Made by a program: the position numbers and the translations under genes. The notes beneath the pieces are model-generated. The model saw nothing but the letters and a program-made list of their open reading frames with translations, was not told where the DNA came from and did not search any database. From positions 1-64,000 of the forward strand of contig NZ_JBGFGP010000105.1 of assembly GCF_041224545.1 (NCBI RefSeq): 64,000 nt of DNA. Direction: 5' to 3'. The stretch's first letter is position 1. Each line of letters begins with the position of its first letter. Below are positions 8,265-17,452 of this stretch, piece by piece. This stretch comes from Sedimentitalea sp041224545. Its GTDB lineage: Bacteria > Pseudomonadota > Alphaproteobacteria > Rhodobacterales > Rhodobacteraceae.

Positions 8265-9140
8265 TCACCGGGTCGGCACCGGCGCCTCGCCACGATAATC
8301 ATAGAAGCCACGCTGGGTCTTGCGTCCCAGCCATCCGGCCTCGACATATTTGGTCAGGAGCGGGCAGGGGCGGTACTTGGTATCGGCCAGCCCGTCATGC
8401 AGCACGTTCATGATCGCAAGGCAGGTGTCGAGCCCGATGAAATCGGCGAGTTCCAGTGGACCCATCGGATGATTGGCGCCCAGCTTCATCGACTCGTCGA
8501 TTGATTTGACGTTTCCGACGCCCTCATACAGCGTATAGACCGCCTCGTTTATCATCGGCATCAGGATGCGGTTCACGATGAAGCCGGGGAAATCCTCGGC
8601 GCTGGCAGCGGTTTTTCCAAGCCGGTCGACCACGCCGAGACACGCTTCGTAAGTCTGCTGGTCGGTGGCGATGCCGCGGATCAGTTCAACAAGCTGCATC
8701 ACCGGCACCGGGTTCATGAAATGGAACCCCATGAACCGCTCGGGCCGGTCGGTCCGGCTGGCCAGCCGGGTGATCGAGATCGACGAGGTATTCGAGGTCA
8801 GGATGGTTTCCGGCTTCAGATGCGGTTGCAGATCCTCGAAAATCGCCTGTTTGACACTTTCCCGCTCTGTCGCGGCCTCGATGACCAGGTCGGTGGCCCC
8901 GACATCGGACAGCGCCAGCGTGGTTTCGATCCGTTTCATCGCCGCCTGCATATCGGCTTCGGCAATCTTGCCGCGCCCGACCTGCCGGCCCATGTTGCCG
9001 TCGATTCCGGCGATCGCAGCGTCCAGCGCGTCCTGGCTGACATCCGTCAGCATCACGTCATAGCCGGCCAATGCCATCACATGGGCAATGCCGTTGCCCA
9101 TCTGCCCCGCCCCGATAACGCCGATTGACTTGATTGTCAT
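8265..9140 (-). CDS. 3-hydroxybutyryl-CoA (3-hydroxyacyl-CoA) dehydrogenase
   Basis: This 291-residue NAD-dependent dehydrogenase oxidises 3-hydroxyacyl-CoA to 3-ketoacyl-CoA. The N-terminal Rossmann motif is GVIGAGQMGNGIA, and the family signature around FPGFIVNRILMPMINEA is intact. The single-domain length matches Hbd/PaaH proteins rather than fused FadB. An upstream in-frame start exists at 9173, but MTIKSIG beginning at 9140 gives the normal N-terminus directly before the nucleotide-binding strand. In related genomes it often follows etfBA, which is not the case here. Confidence 0.92.
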   Translation of the reverse strand: MTIKSIGVIGAGQMGNGIAHVMALAGYDVMLTDVSQDALDAAIAGIDGNMGRQVGRGKIAEADMQAAMKRIETTLALSDVGATDLVIEAATERESVKQAIFEDLQPHLKPETILTSNTSSISITRLASRTDRPERFMGFHFMNPVPVMQLVELIRGIATDQQTYEACLGVVDRLGKTAASAEDFPGFIVNRILMPMINEAVYTLYEGVGNVKSIDESMKLGANHPMGPLELADFIGLDTCLAIMNVLHDGLADTKYRPCPLLTKYVEAGWLGRKTQRGFYDYRGEAPVPTR

Positions 9141-9301
9141 GTGCCTGCCTTCCGCCTGGTATCGCCCGACCATATCGGTGCCGGACGGTCAGGGACAAGG
9201 GGCAGCGTTCAATTCAGTTTGCATCAAATTCGCAGGTTAGCCGAATCGCAACGTCTTCGCCGTAAAACGGGAAACGGGTGAACAGAAAATGGGTGGCTAT
9301 C

Positions 9302-10120
9302 ATGAGTTTTGAGGTTTCAGGCGCGCGTGCGCTGGCCGACATTCCCTGTCGATACGGAACGTCGCGATTGCTGGTCAGGGGGCCACGCAGGTCCCTGCGA
9401 GAGCCGTATATCGCGTTTCTCGGCAGCAGCGATACATATGGCTGCTTTGTCGCGCATCCGTTCGTGGCGTTGACCGAGGCGGAAATCGGTATGACCTGCG
9501 TCAATCTGGGCTGTGCGAATGCGGGGGTCGATGCCGTGCTGAACGATCCGGACGTGATCGGGATTGCGGCATCTGCCAGGTTTTCCGTGGTACAGATCAG
9601 CGGGGCGCAGAACATGTCAAACGCGCTTTACCGGGTGCATCCGCGCCGGAATGACAGGTTCCTGTCGGCCTCTGCAAGGTTGCGGTCGATCTATCCCGAA
9701 GTGGATTTTACCGATTTCCACTTCAACAAGCACATGTTGACCACCTTGCATGAGCTGTCCGCCGAGCGGTTCCGCATGGTGCGGCAGGAAATTCAGCGCG
9801 CGTGGCTGGCCCGTATGCGGGTCTTGCTGGAACGGCTCGGGGCACAGACCCGGCTGTTGTGGCTGCGCCGCGCGCCGGTGGACGCCGATAGCGCGTTGGG
9901 CGAAGATCCGTTTTTGATCACCGCGGCGATGGTGGACGAACTGGCCGATCTGTCTGGCGGTGTGATCGAGGTCGGCGTCACGCCGGCTGGTCAGTCTGAT
10001 GATCTTGATGGCATGTTCTATGGCCCGTTGCAGGCACCGATTGCGGAACTGTCACTCGGCCCATGCGCACATGAGGCCATCGCCGGCCAACTGGCTGCAA
10101 ACCTCCGGACGGTTCTTTGA
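9302..10120 (+). CDS. Conserved hypothetical protein, DUF6473-like
   Basis: The product has about 272 residues and no membrane segments or signal peptide. Its N-terminal part (RYGTSRLLVRGPRR, then YIAFLGSSDTYG) resembles roseobacter proteins I know under the label DUF6473. The GSSDTYG stretch looks like the catalytic Ser region of SGNH-type hydrolases and sulfotransferase-like roseobacter proteins, but I cannot confirm an activity. I place the start at the ATG at 9302; an upstream in-frame GTG at 9278 is possible. It stands alone and ends in a shared hairpin with curA. Confidence 0.7.
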   Translation: MSFEVSGARALADIPCRYGTSRLLVRGPRRSLREPYIAFLGSSDTYGCFVAHPFVALTEAEIGMTCVNLGCANAGVDAVLNDPDVIGIAASARFSVVQISGAQNMSNALYRVHPRRNDRFLSASARLRSIYPEVDFTDFHFNKHMLTTLHELSAERFRMVRQEIQRAWLARMRVLLERLGAQTRLLWLRRAPVDADSALGEDPFLITAAMVDELADLSGGVIEVGVTPAGQSDDLDGMFYGPLQAPIAELSLGPCAHEAIAGQLAANLRTVL

Positions 10121-10121
10121 T

Positions 10122-10153
10122 GGAATGGCCCGACGGAGCAGGCGGGCCATTCC
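10122..10153. terminator. Hairpin between two convergent genes
   Basis: A perfect 11-bp inverted repeat, GGAATGGCCCG at 10122-10132 and CGGGCCATTCC at 10143-10153, has a 10-nt loop. It begins 2 bp after the stop of the DUF6473-like gene and precedes the curA-like stop. There is no T tract on either side, so it may act as a transcript end or a 3'-end stabiliser rather than a classic terminator. Confidence 0.65.
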
Positions 10154-10174
10154 CGGATCAACGTTCCGTCACGC

Positions 10175-11215
10175 TCAGACAATCTTGACGATCTGCTTGC
10201 CGACATTCTTGCCCTGAAGCAGGCCCATGAACGCGTCCGGCGCGTTTTCGAGCCCTTCCGCGATGTCTTCGAGAAAGGCGATTTCACCGGCGGCGACCTT
10301 CGGTCCGACCTCGGCCAGGAATGTGGGGTAGCGGTCCCAATGGTTGGAGATGATAAAGCCGTTCACGGACAGGAACCTGACCAGGATCGTCCGCCAGACG
10401 GCGGGAGCGGTCAGCCCCTGATCCGACGCGCCCGCACCAAGACCGCCGGCATTGTACCAGGAGATCATGCCGCAGATCGGGATGCGCCCGTGATTGTTCA
10501 TCAGCGGCAGCACCGCTTCCAGCACCTTGCCGCCGACATTCTCGAAATAGATGTCGATCCCGTCCGGACAGGCATCGGCGAGCGCCTTGCGCAGGTCCGA
10601 TGCGCTGTCATAGGCGCGGTGGTCAAGGCAGGCGTCAAAGCCGAACGTCCCGGTTGCCAGCTTGCACTTGTCGGCGCCGCCCGCGATGCCGACCGCGCGC
10701 AGGCCCATTGATTTCGCGACCTGCCCGACCATCGAACCGACCGGACCGGTTGCCGCCGCGACGACGAGTGTTTCGCCCGCCTTGGGCCGGCCATATTCGG
10801 TCAGCCCGTGCCAACCGGTGAATCCCGGCATGCCGAGCACCCCAAGTGCTGCCGTGATCGGTCCCTGTGCCGGATCGAGCTTGCGCAGCATCTTTGCCGG
10901 TTGCACCGCGTGGGTGGCCCATCCCAGCATGCCAAAAACGAAGTCACCGGGTTTGTAGTCGGGACTGTTCGAAGCAATGACCTCTCCGACGCCGCCGGCC
11001 TCCATCGTCCCGCCGATCGGGACCGGATCCGCGTAGGATTTCGCGTCGTCCATGCGGCCGCGCATATAGGGGTCGAGCGAAATGTAGTGAACCCTGACGA
11101 GAACCTCGCCCTCGCCGGGTACCGGCATGGGTTTCGCTTCGTAGTTGAAATTTTCGGCCGTGGGGGCGCCGCTCGGGCGGCTGGCCAATGCGATGTGATG
11201 CATCTGGTCGGGCAT
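10175..11215 (-). CDS. NADP-dependent oxidoreductase, MDR family (CurA-like)
   Basis: This 346-residue zinc-independent medium-chain reductase resembles CurA and leukotriene B4 12-hydroxydehydrogenases, which reduce activated C=C bonds with NADPH. Visible are LDPYMRGRM near the N-terminus, the nucleotide-binding AATGPVGSMVGQVAK, and the YFENVGG block typical of the subfamily. The open frame runs far upstream, but MPDQMHH at 11215 gives the family N-terminus and is preceded by AAAGGAC. It is divergent from the inositol monophosphatase gene. Confidence 0.9.
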   Translation of the reverse strand: MPDQMHHIALASRPSGAPTAENFNYEAKPMPVPGEGEVLVRVHYISLDPYMRGRMDDAKSYADPVPIGGTMEAGGVGEVIASNSPDYKPGDFVFGMLGWATHAVQPAKMLRKLDPAQGPITAALGVLGMPGFTGWHGLTEYGRPKAGETLVVAAATGPVGSMVGQVAKSMGLRAVGIAGGADKCKLATGTFGFDACLDHRAYDSASDLRKALADACPDGIDIYFENVGGKVLEAVLPLMNNHGRIPICGMISWYNAGGLGAGASDQGLTAPAVWRTILVRFLSVNGFIISNHWDRYPTFLAEVGPKVAAGEIAFLEDIAEGLENAPDAFMGLLQGKNVGKQIVKIV

Positions 11216-11368
11216 GGAACTGTCCTTTTTCCGGTCTGCCTGCACGGTGCCGCTCCCTGCGCGTTTTGACAAGAGGGGCGACCGCAACGTCACGTCCCCA
11301 GAGATCGCTTGGCAAGCCCGCCCGCGCAGCGTATATGCGCGGCCTGACCCGGACAGGAGCGTCGTGAC

Positions 11369-12154
11369 ATGGTAGGCAGTGCAAATCTCAACGTGATGAT
11401 CAAGGCCGCGCGCAAGGCGGGCCGGTCCCTGGTCAAGGATTTTCGCGAGGTCGAGAACCTGCAGGTGTCGATGAAGGGCGCGGGTGATTTTGTCTCTAGG
11501 GCCGATATCGCCGCGGAAGCGATCATCAGGAAGGAACTTCTGGAGGCGCGGCCGACCTATGGATGGGTGGCCGAGGAAGGTGGTGCAATCGAGGGCAAGG
11601 ATCCGACACGGCGCTGGATCGTCGATCCGCTCGACGGGACCACGAATTTCCTGCATGGTCTTCCGCATTGGGCGGTGTCGATCGCGCTTGAGCACAAGGG
11701 CGAGATCGTCGCCGGCGTGATCTTTGACGCTGCCAAGGACGAGATGTTCGTCGCCGAGAAGGGTGCAGGCGCCTGGATGAACGATACACGGTTGCGGGTG
11801 TCCGGACGGCACCGGATGATCGAGAGCATCTTTGCCACCGGCCTACCCTTCGGAGGGCGCCCAGAGCTGCCGAATACGCTCCAGGAACTCGCGCGGCTGT
11901 TGCCTGCCTGTGCCGGGGTGCGCCGTTGGGGCGCGGCGTCGCTGGACATGGCCTATGTCGCGGCGGGGCGCTATGACGGCTACTGGGAGCGGCAGCTGAA
12001 CGCCTGGGACATGGCGGCGGGGATCGTCATCGTGCGTGAGGCGGGCGGTCTGATCCAGCCGATGGATCCGAAAGGACACATACTCGATGACGGTGCCGTG
12101 GTCTGCGCCAATGAGGCGATTTTCGACAGTTTCGCGAAAGTCGTTCGCGGCTAG
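11369..12154 (+). CDS. suhB: Inositol monophosphatase family protein (SuhB-like)
   Basis: This 261-residue Mg2+-dependent phosphatase has the metal-binding residues Glu70 (in WVAEEGG), Asp86 and Asp89 (in DPLDGTTNF, 86-94), and the C-terminal WDMAAGIVIVREAGG. Substrates of the family include inositol-1-phosphate and related sugar phosphates; the E. coli homologue also assists rRNA transcription. The ATG at 11369 follows CAGGAG at good distance. It stands as a single gene, convergent with the rhomboid protease gene. Confidence 0.93.
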   Translation: MVGSANLNVMIKAARKAGRSLVKDFREVENLQVSMKGAGDFVSRADIAAEAIIRKELLEARPTYGWVAEEGGAIEGKDPTRRWIVDPLDGTTNFLHGLPHWAVSIALEHKGEIVAGVIFDAAKDEMFVAEKGAGAWMNDTRLRVSGRHRMIESIFATGLPFGGRPELPNTLQELARLLPACAGVRRWGAASLDMAYVAAGRYDGYWERQLNAWDMAAGIVIVREAGGLIQPMDPKGHILDDGAVVCANEAIFDSFAKVVRG

Positions 12155-12235
12155 GCGCGGGGCTGGTGACGGGTGCCTCCGGCGGGAGTATTTTTCGCAA
12201 AGATGAAGAGGCGGGATCGGAATCCGAGTCCACTG

Positions 12236-12979
12236 TCACTTTCGGCGGATTTTCGGAATTCTGCTTTCGTTCAGGCGGTACTGGGCTTCGGGATGGGGTG
12301 GCCTGCCGCGGGTCTGTTGCCAGAAGCCCGGTCCGCCGAGGCGTAGCCAGAGCGGCGTGATCAGGATCAGCCCGATCACGAACCCCCCGGCATGGGCCCA
12401 GTAGGCGACGCCACCGGCATCCGGGTCGGCCCCGAGCCCGCCCACGAACTGGATCCCCAGCCACGCAACGAGCACGAGCCATGCGGGGGTGGCGAAGATA
12501 CGAAAAAAGATGATCAGCACGACGACTACGTCTACGCGCGCGCGTGGAAAGAGCAGCAGGTAGCCACCCATGACGCCGGCAATGGCGCCGGATGCGCCGA
12601 CGGTCAGCACGTTTGAATGGGGCGCGACCCAGACATGCGCAAGACCGGCACCGACGCCGCATGCGAGGTAGAAGGCGAGGAACTTCAGGTGCCCGAGCTC
12701 ATCCTCCAGGTTGTCGCCGAAAATCCAGAGGAACAACATGTTGCCGATCAGATGCATCCAGCCCGCATGCAGGAACATCGAACTGAACAGGGTATGATAA
12801 TCCATGCCCCTGCTGATGTTCGCGGGGATCATCGCCCATTTTCCGAACAGCGCGTAGAGTGCCTGATCATCGTTCAGGATGCCCGCATATGTCAGGAAGA
12901 TCAGTATGTTGGCCGCCATCAGGGTATAGACGACATAGGGCGTTCGCCCGGACGGGTTGTGATCGCGGATCGGGAACAT
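12236..12979 (-). CDS. Rhomboid family intramembrane serine protease
   Basis: The 247-residue membrane protein has about six hydrophobic helices. The catalytic serine is Ser130 in GASGAIAG and the catalytic histidine is His196 in AHAGGF. The HxxxxHxxxN pattern (H71, H76, N80) of the second conserved helix is intact. It should cleave single-pass membrane proteins within the bilayer; the substrate is unknown. The open frame extends upstream into putA-side DNA, but MFPIRDHN at 12979 is the family-like start. The C-terminal tail is basic. Confidence 0.92.
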   Translation of the reverse strand: MFPIRDHNPSGRTPYVVYTLMAANILIFLTYAGILNDDQALYALFGKWAMIPANISRGMDYHTLFSSMFLHAGWMHLIGNMLFLWIFGDNLEDELGHLKFLAFYLACGVGAGLAHVWVAPHSNVLTVGASGAIAGVMGGYLLLFPRARVDVVVVLIIFFRIFATPAWLVLVAWLGIQFVGGLGADPDAGGVAYWAHAGGFVIGLILITPLWLRLGGPGFWQQTRGRPPHPEAQYRLNESRIPKIRRK

Positions 12980-13044
12980 GCCGCGACGCTGTCCCGAAAG
13001 CGGGGCGGGGTCAAGTGGGGACCCGCCGGTGGCGGTCGCGGGAC

Positions 13045-13072
13045 AGGTTTTCAGCCGGCACCGAAAACCTGC
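13045..13072 (-). terminator. Inverted repeat past the putA stop
   Basis: A perfect 9-bp repeat, CAGGTTTTC at 13045-13053 and GAAAACCTG at 13064-13072, lies about 33 bp beyond the putA stop codon. No T run follows on the minus strand, so a terminator role is plausible but not certain. Confidence 0.45.
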
Positions 13073-13104
13073 CAATCGGCCGGACGATCGGCAGGTTCCG
13101 GTCC

Positions 13105-16100
13105 CTAGGCGTTGCCGCCGAGCAGCGCCGCGTTGCCGCCCGCTGCGGTGGTGTCGACACAGACGTGCCGTTCGCCCATCACGCGGGCGATGTCGGGTGT
13201 GCCCGGGATCAGCGGAACGATCGCGCCATCGCGGTTCGCCAGAGCCCGTTCGATTTCGCGCGCCGTTTCGGCGTCGCCCCACCACAGCACCCCACCGATG
13301 CCGCGCAGGCTGGTCAGCGAGGCGGGGTCCACCTGGCCGTCGCAGCGGATTGCCCGGCCGCCCAGCAGGTGAACTGCGCGCAGCTGTGCGTCGGCAGCTT
13401 CGGCGCCGGGGCCCATGCACAGCAGCGGATCGCGCGGCACAAGACTGAGCCGGTTGGACTCACCTGTTGGTCCGGGCAGAATGCAGGGAGCCGGTTGCGC
13501 CTTGCCACCGGTGGGGGCGGGAAGGCTGTCGGCGGGTTTTGTCCAGCCGGACGCGGCCTGTTGTCGATCCGGCGCGCAGAACCGGGGCATATAGTTCGGT
13601 CCGCCGGCCTTGGGTCCGGTGCCGGACAGGCCCTCGCCGCCAAAGGGCTGGCTGCCGACAATTGCGCCAATCTGGTTGCGGTTGACATAGATGTTGCCGG
13701 CGTGAATCGCATCGGTGACATGCTGCACGCGGTCGTCGATCCGCGTGTGCAGGCCAAAAGTGAGGCCATACCCTGTGGCGTTGATATCTGCGATTACCTT
13801 GTCGAGTTGCCCCGAACGAAAGCGCACGACATGCAGGACCGGGCCGAAAATCTCGCGTTCGAGGCTGCCGATCCCGTCAATCGAGATCATGGTCGGGGCG
13901 ACAAAAGTGCCACCTGCGGGCGGCCGCAGTTCCTTGATGACCCGGCCGTCATTGCGTGCCGCGTCAATATGAGCGCTGATGCTCTTGTAGGCCGGTTCGT
14001 CTATGACGGGGCCCGAGTCGGTGGAGAGCAGCCACGGATCGCCCAGCGAGAGGGCGTCCATCGCCCCCTTGAGCATGGTCAGCAGATCCTCGGCCACGTC
14101 TTCCTGGACGTAGAGGCAACGCAGGGCCGAGCAGCGTTGGCCGGCTGATTGGAACGCGCTTTCGACAATGGATTGTACCGCCTGTTCCGGGAGCGCTGTG
14201 CTGTCGACGATCATGGCGTTCAACCCGCCGGTCTCCGCGATCAGCGGCGCGCCGGGGGCGAGGTTGTCGGCCATGGCCGCGCGGATTTTAAGGGCGGTGG
14301 CGGTCGAACCGGTAAAGGCCACACCATCAACACGTGGATCCGAGGTCAGCGCGGCACCGACGGGCCCCTCTCCCGGCAACAGTTGCAGGGCCGCAACCGG
14401 CACTCCGGCACGGTGCAGCAGGGTCACCGCGAAATGTGCGATCAGCGGTGTCTGCCCGGCCGGTTTGGCAAGCACGGCATTGCCGGTTGCCAGCGCCGCC
14501 GCGATCTGGCCGGTGAAGATCGCCAGGGGGAAATTCCAGGGGCTGATGCAGGTAAAGGTGCCCGCCGGGGCCGCATCGGGTATGTTGGCGGCGTAGTAGC
14601 GCAGGAAATCAACCGCTTCGCGCAGTTCCGCGACGCCGTCGCGCATGGTCTTGCCCGCCTCTCGCGCGAGCAGGGCAAAGATCTCGCCATAATGCTCCTC
14701 GTAGAGGTCGGCCGCCGCGTTGAGGATCGCGGCGCGCTCTGCGGTGGGTGCGGCCCAGGGCTGCGCTGCGGCAAGGGCGGTTTTGATGTCCGCCGCGCTT
14801 GCCGGAGCAACGGTTCCCGTTTGCGTGCCATTGGCCGGGTTGATGACCGGCTGCACCGCATCCGGCGCCACGCTGCCCGCGACGAGCGGCACGGCGGCCC
14901 AGTTGTGGTTTCTGAATCCGTCCCGCGCCTCTTCTATCATGGTCAGTGTCGGTGCATGGGTCAGGTCAAAGCCGCGCGAGTTCGGCCGTTCCGGTTGATA
15001 GAGATCCGCGCCGGTCGTCAGGGATCGGGTATCTCTCCCGATCTGTTCGAACGGATCGGCGGCGACGGTCTCCGGCGGCACGTTTTCATCGACGATCTGG
15101 TTCACGAACGAGCTGTTGGCGCCGTTTTCCAGCAGGCGGCGCACCAGATAGGCCAGTAGATCACGATGCGCGCCCACGGGGGCGTAGATCCGGCAGCGCG
15201 TGGTATTCTGCGTCTTGACGATCTGATGCAGGGTTTCGCCCATGCCATGCAGGCGCTGGAATTCGAACGCGGTCTTGTCGGTTGCCATATGCAGGATCGC
15301 GGCCACGGTATGCGCGTTGTGCGTCGCAAATTGCGGATAAATCCGGTCGGTCATCGCCAGCAGTTTCCGGGCATTGGCAATGTAGGAAACATCGGTGATC
15401 GGCTTGCGGGTAAAGACCGGAAAGGCGGTCATCCCATCCACCTGCGCGCGCTTGACCTCGGTATCCCAGTAGGCGCCCTTGACGAGGCGCACCATGATGC
15501 GGCGGTCGTGGCGGCTGGCCATGTCATAGAGTGCGTCGATCACGGTTCCGGCGCGCGGGCCATAGGCCTGCACGACCACGCCGAACCCGTCCCATCCGGC
15601 AAGCGCCGGTTCGCTGAGCACAAGGTCGATCACGTCGAGCGACAGAGCGAGGCGGTCGGCCTCTTCGGCATCTACGTTCAGGCCCATCCCGGCGGATTTC
15701 GCCAGCAACGCCAGCGAGCGCAGGCGCGGGACGAGGTCGGACATCACGCGGGCTTCTTGTGCCACCTCGTAACGCGGATGCAGAGCAGAGAGCTTGACGG
15801 AAATCCCCGGGTTGTCGCGGATGTCTCCGGACGTGCAGGCCGCTGCAATGGCCGAGATCGCGCGGGAGTAGCTGAGGTGATACCGGGCGGCATCCGCCTC
15901 GGTGCGGGCGGCTTCCCCCAGCATGTCATAGCTGTAGGTATATCCCTTGGCCTCCATGCCGGCGGCGCGTTTCATCGCCGAGTCGATGGTTTCGCCCAGC
16001 ACGAACTGACGCCCCATTTCCTTCATGGCGCGGGTGGTGGCGGTGCGGATCACCGGTTCGCCCAGTCTCTTCATGGCACCGCGCAGGGCACGCACGGGGC

Positions 16101-16512
16101 TTGGCCGGTCATCGTCCAATACCTTGCCGGTCAGCATCAGCGCCCAGGTCGAGGCATTCACGAGCGACGACGAGGAGTGGCCCAGGTGCTTGCCCCAGTC
16201 ACTTGGCGCGATCTTGTCCTCGATCAGCGCATCGATCGTGTCCGCATCGGGCACGCGCAGCAACGCCTCGGCGAGACACATCAACGCGATCCCTTCATCG
16301 GTGGACAGGCCATACTCGGCGAGGAACACTTCCATCAGCCCCGGTGCGGTGCTGGCGCGGATGTTGCGCACAAGATCGGCGCCAGCAGCGCAAATTGTGC
16401 TGCGGTCGGCCTCGCTCAACCCGGCCTCGGCGATGAGACGGGCGACAACAGCGGATTCATCCGCGAATTTTTCGGCATCGATGCGGTGACGAAGGGGAAG
16501 GGGTGCGTTCAT
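13105..16512 (-). CDS. putA: Bifunctional proline dehydrogenase / P5C dehydrogenase PutA, type B
   Basis: This 1135-residue enzyme oxidises proline to glutamate in two steps with substrate channelling. The FAD-dependent PRODH barrel lies in the first half (MVRLVKGAYWD) and the NAD-dependent ALDH domain in the second, with catalytic Cys in SAGQRCSALR and the EIFGPVLHVVR block. There is no N-terminal ribbon-helix-helix domain, so it does not repress itself. The last 150 or so residues form an extra C-terminal domain, which matches type B PutA proteins such as that of Rhodobacter capsulatus. It is divergent from the Lrp-type regulator gene. Confidence 0.96.
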   Translation of the reverse strand: MNAPLPLRHRIDAEKFADESAVVARLIAEAGLSEADRSTICAAGADLVRNIRASTAPGLMEVFLAEYGLSTDEGIALMCLAEALLRVPDADTIDALIEDKIAPSDWGKHLGHSSSSLVNASTWALMLTGKVLDDDRPSPVRALRGAMKRLGEPVIRTATTRAMKEMGRQFVLGETIDSAMKRAAGMEAKGYTYSYDMLGEAARTEADAARYHLSYSRAISAIAAACTSGDIRDNPGISVKLSALHPRYEVAQEARVMSDLVPRLRSLALLAKSAGMGLNVDAEEADRLALSLDVIDLVLSEPALAGWDGFGVVVQAYGPRAGTVIDALYDMASRHDRRIMVRLVKGAYWDTEVKRAQVDGMTAFPVFTRKPITDVSYIANARKLLAMTDRIYPQFATHNAHTVAAILHMATDKTAFEFQRLHGMGETLHQIVKTQNTTRCRIYAPVGAHRDLLAYLVRRLLENGANSSFVNQIVDENVPPETVAADPFEQIGRDTRSLTTGADLYQPERPNSRGFDLTHAPTLTMIEEARDGFRNHNWAAVPLVAGSVAPDAVQPVINPANGTQTGTVAPASAADIKTALAAAQPWAAPTAERAAILNAAADLYEEHYGEIFALLAREAGKTMRDGVAELREAVDFLRYYAANIPDAAPAGTFTCISPWNFPLAIFTGQIAAALATGNAVLAKPAGQTPLIAHFAVTLLHRAGVPVAALQLLPGEGPVGAALTSDPRVDGVAFTGSTATALKIRAAMADNLAPGAPLIAETGGLNAMIVDSTALPEQAVQSIVESAFQSAGQRCSALRCLYVQEDVAEDLLTMLKGAMDALSLGDPWLLSTDSGPVIDEPAYKSISAHIDAARNDGRVIKELRPPAGGTFVAPTMISIDGIGSLEREIFGPVLHVVRFRSGQLDKVIADINATGYGLTFGLHTRIDDRVQHVTDAIHAGNIYVNRNQIGAIVGSQPFGGEGLSGTGPKAGGPNYMPRFCAPDRQQAASGWTKPADSLPAPTGGKAQPAPCILPGPTGESNRLSLVPRDPLLCMGPGAEAADAQLRAVHLLGGRAIRCDGQVDPASLTSLRGIGGVLWWGDAETAREIERALANRDGAIVPLIPGTPDIARVMGERHVCVDTTAAGGNAALLGGNA

Positions 16513-16551
16513 GTCTGGCCTCCGGGTTGTTGGCGCAATATACCGGGTAAA

Positions 16552-16600
16552 ATGCGGGCAAGTGGCCCGATTGTGCAAGTTATGCGGGCGAATGGCCCGA
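16552..16600. promoter_or_regulatory. Tandem palindromic operator candidate between putA and the Lrp gene
   Basis: Two near-identical elements, 16552-16570 and 16582-16600, each contain a palindrome: CGGGC-AAGTG-GCCCG (16555-16569) and CGGGC-GAATG-GCCCG (16585-16599). Their spacing is exactly 30 bp. They fill the roughly 105-bp gap between the two divergent start codons. Lrp-family proteins bind phased palindromes as multimers, and they commonly regulate a neighbouring catabolic gene. Binding by the adjacent Lrp protein is inference. Confidence 0.6.
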
Positions 16601-16617
16601 AAGATGAGCGTATTGCA

Positions 16618-17106
16618 ATGCAAACAGACCGTTCGGATATCGACGGATATGATCGCAAGATTCTCGAGGTGCTGTCGCAGGAGGGACGTCTGAGCATCGC
16701 CGATCTCGCGCGGCGAATCGGGCTGAGCAAATCCCCGACGCAAACCCGCCTGCGGCGGCTGGAGCGTGACGGGATCATCACCGGCTATCGGGCTCTGATC
16801 GACCCCATCCGCCTGGGGCTGGACCATGTGGCGTTTGTCGAAGTGCGCCTGCATGACACCCGGGAAGCGGCGCTGGCTGCATTCAACACCGCCGTGGCAA
16901 AGATCGGCGAGATCGAACAGGTTCATCTCATCGCGGGGAAATTCGACTATCTCATGAAGATCAGAACCCGGTCCATGACCGAATACCGGATCGTCCTGGC
17001 CGAAAAGATCTCCACGTTGCCCCACGTCGCCGGCACGTCGACCTATGTTGCGATGCAGGCGGTCAAGGAGGATGCGTTACTCGCGCCGCCCGGCAATGCG
17101 AAGTGA
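16618..17106 (+). CDS. putR: Lrp/AsnC-family regulator, probable PutR
   Basis: The 162-residue protein has an N-terminal helix-turn-helix (about residues 12-55, with LADLARRIGLS-like spacing) and a C-terminal RAM ligand-binding domain (about 70-150). In alphaproteobacteria PutR activates putA in response to proline, and here it is divergent from putA with palindromes between them. I chose the ATG at 16618, where the normal Lrp N-terminus begins. An in-frame ATG at 16582 would start inside the second palindrome and add 12 residues. The role is inferred from position and family. Confidence 0.88.
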   Translation: MQTDRSDIDGYDRKILEVLSQEGRLSIADLARRIGLSKSPTQTRLRRLERDGIITGYRALIDPIRLGLDHVAFVEVRLHDTREAALAAFNTAVAKIGEIEQVHLIAGKFDYLMKIRTRSMTEYRIVLAEKISTLPHVAGTSTYVAMQAVKEDALLAPPGNAK

Positions 17107-17277
17107 GCCGTACAGGACAGTCAGGTGCGTTGGTGGAGACAGCGGATTTACCAGTGCAGGATTCGCAGGTAACGGGACCGGTCGTACCGAGGTGAGAAGA
17201 TAGATGAACCCAACCTTCACAATCCGGCCCAAGGATCGTTGAGATGTCTGACCCCTTGCAGTAACAATGGCCCGCAT

Positions 17278-17340
17278 GCGGGCGTGATGGAATGGTAGAC
17301 GCAAGCGACTTAAAATCCTGCTTTCCGAGCAGAAAAGCGT
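17278..17340 (+). pseudogene. Decayed tRNA-Leu(UAA) remnant
   Basis: The 5' half is tRNA-Leu-like: acceptor-like GCGGGCG, a D-arm with GGAATGGTAGAC, and the CTTAAAA anticodon loop. The anticodon stem no longer pairs (GCGA against TCCT), although the 3' side TCCTGC would suit an ancestral GCAGGA. No TTCRA-type T loop follows. I infer a broken copy rather than a working tRNA. Confidence 0.55.
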
Positions 17341-17452
17341 AACGATTACATAGCCGTATGGCCCATATGGCGAGCGGCGGCCATACATAAGCCATCTATA
17401 CCTAATTGATTGGCCTGAAAGGGATTGGTAGAAGGCAGTTTCGGACCCGTCA

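Noticed and set aside
13105..17106. Long plus-strand open frames across putA, the longest of 646 codons ending with the Lrp protein
   Set aside because: The composition is Arg/Gly/His-rich and unlike protein; only the last 162 codons, from 16618, match a family. The rest is the antisense shadow of G+C-rich putA.
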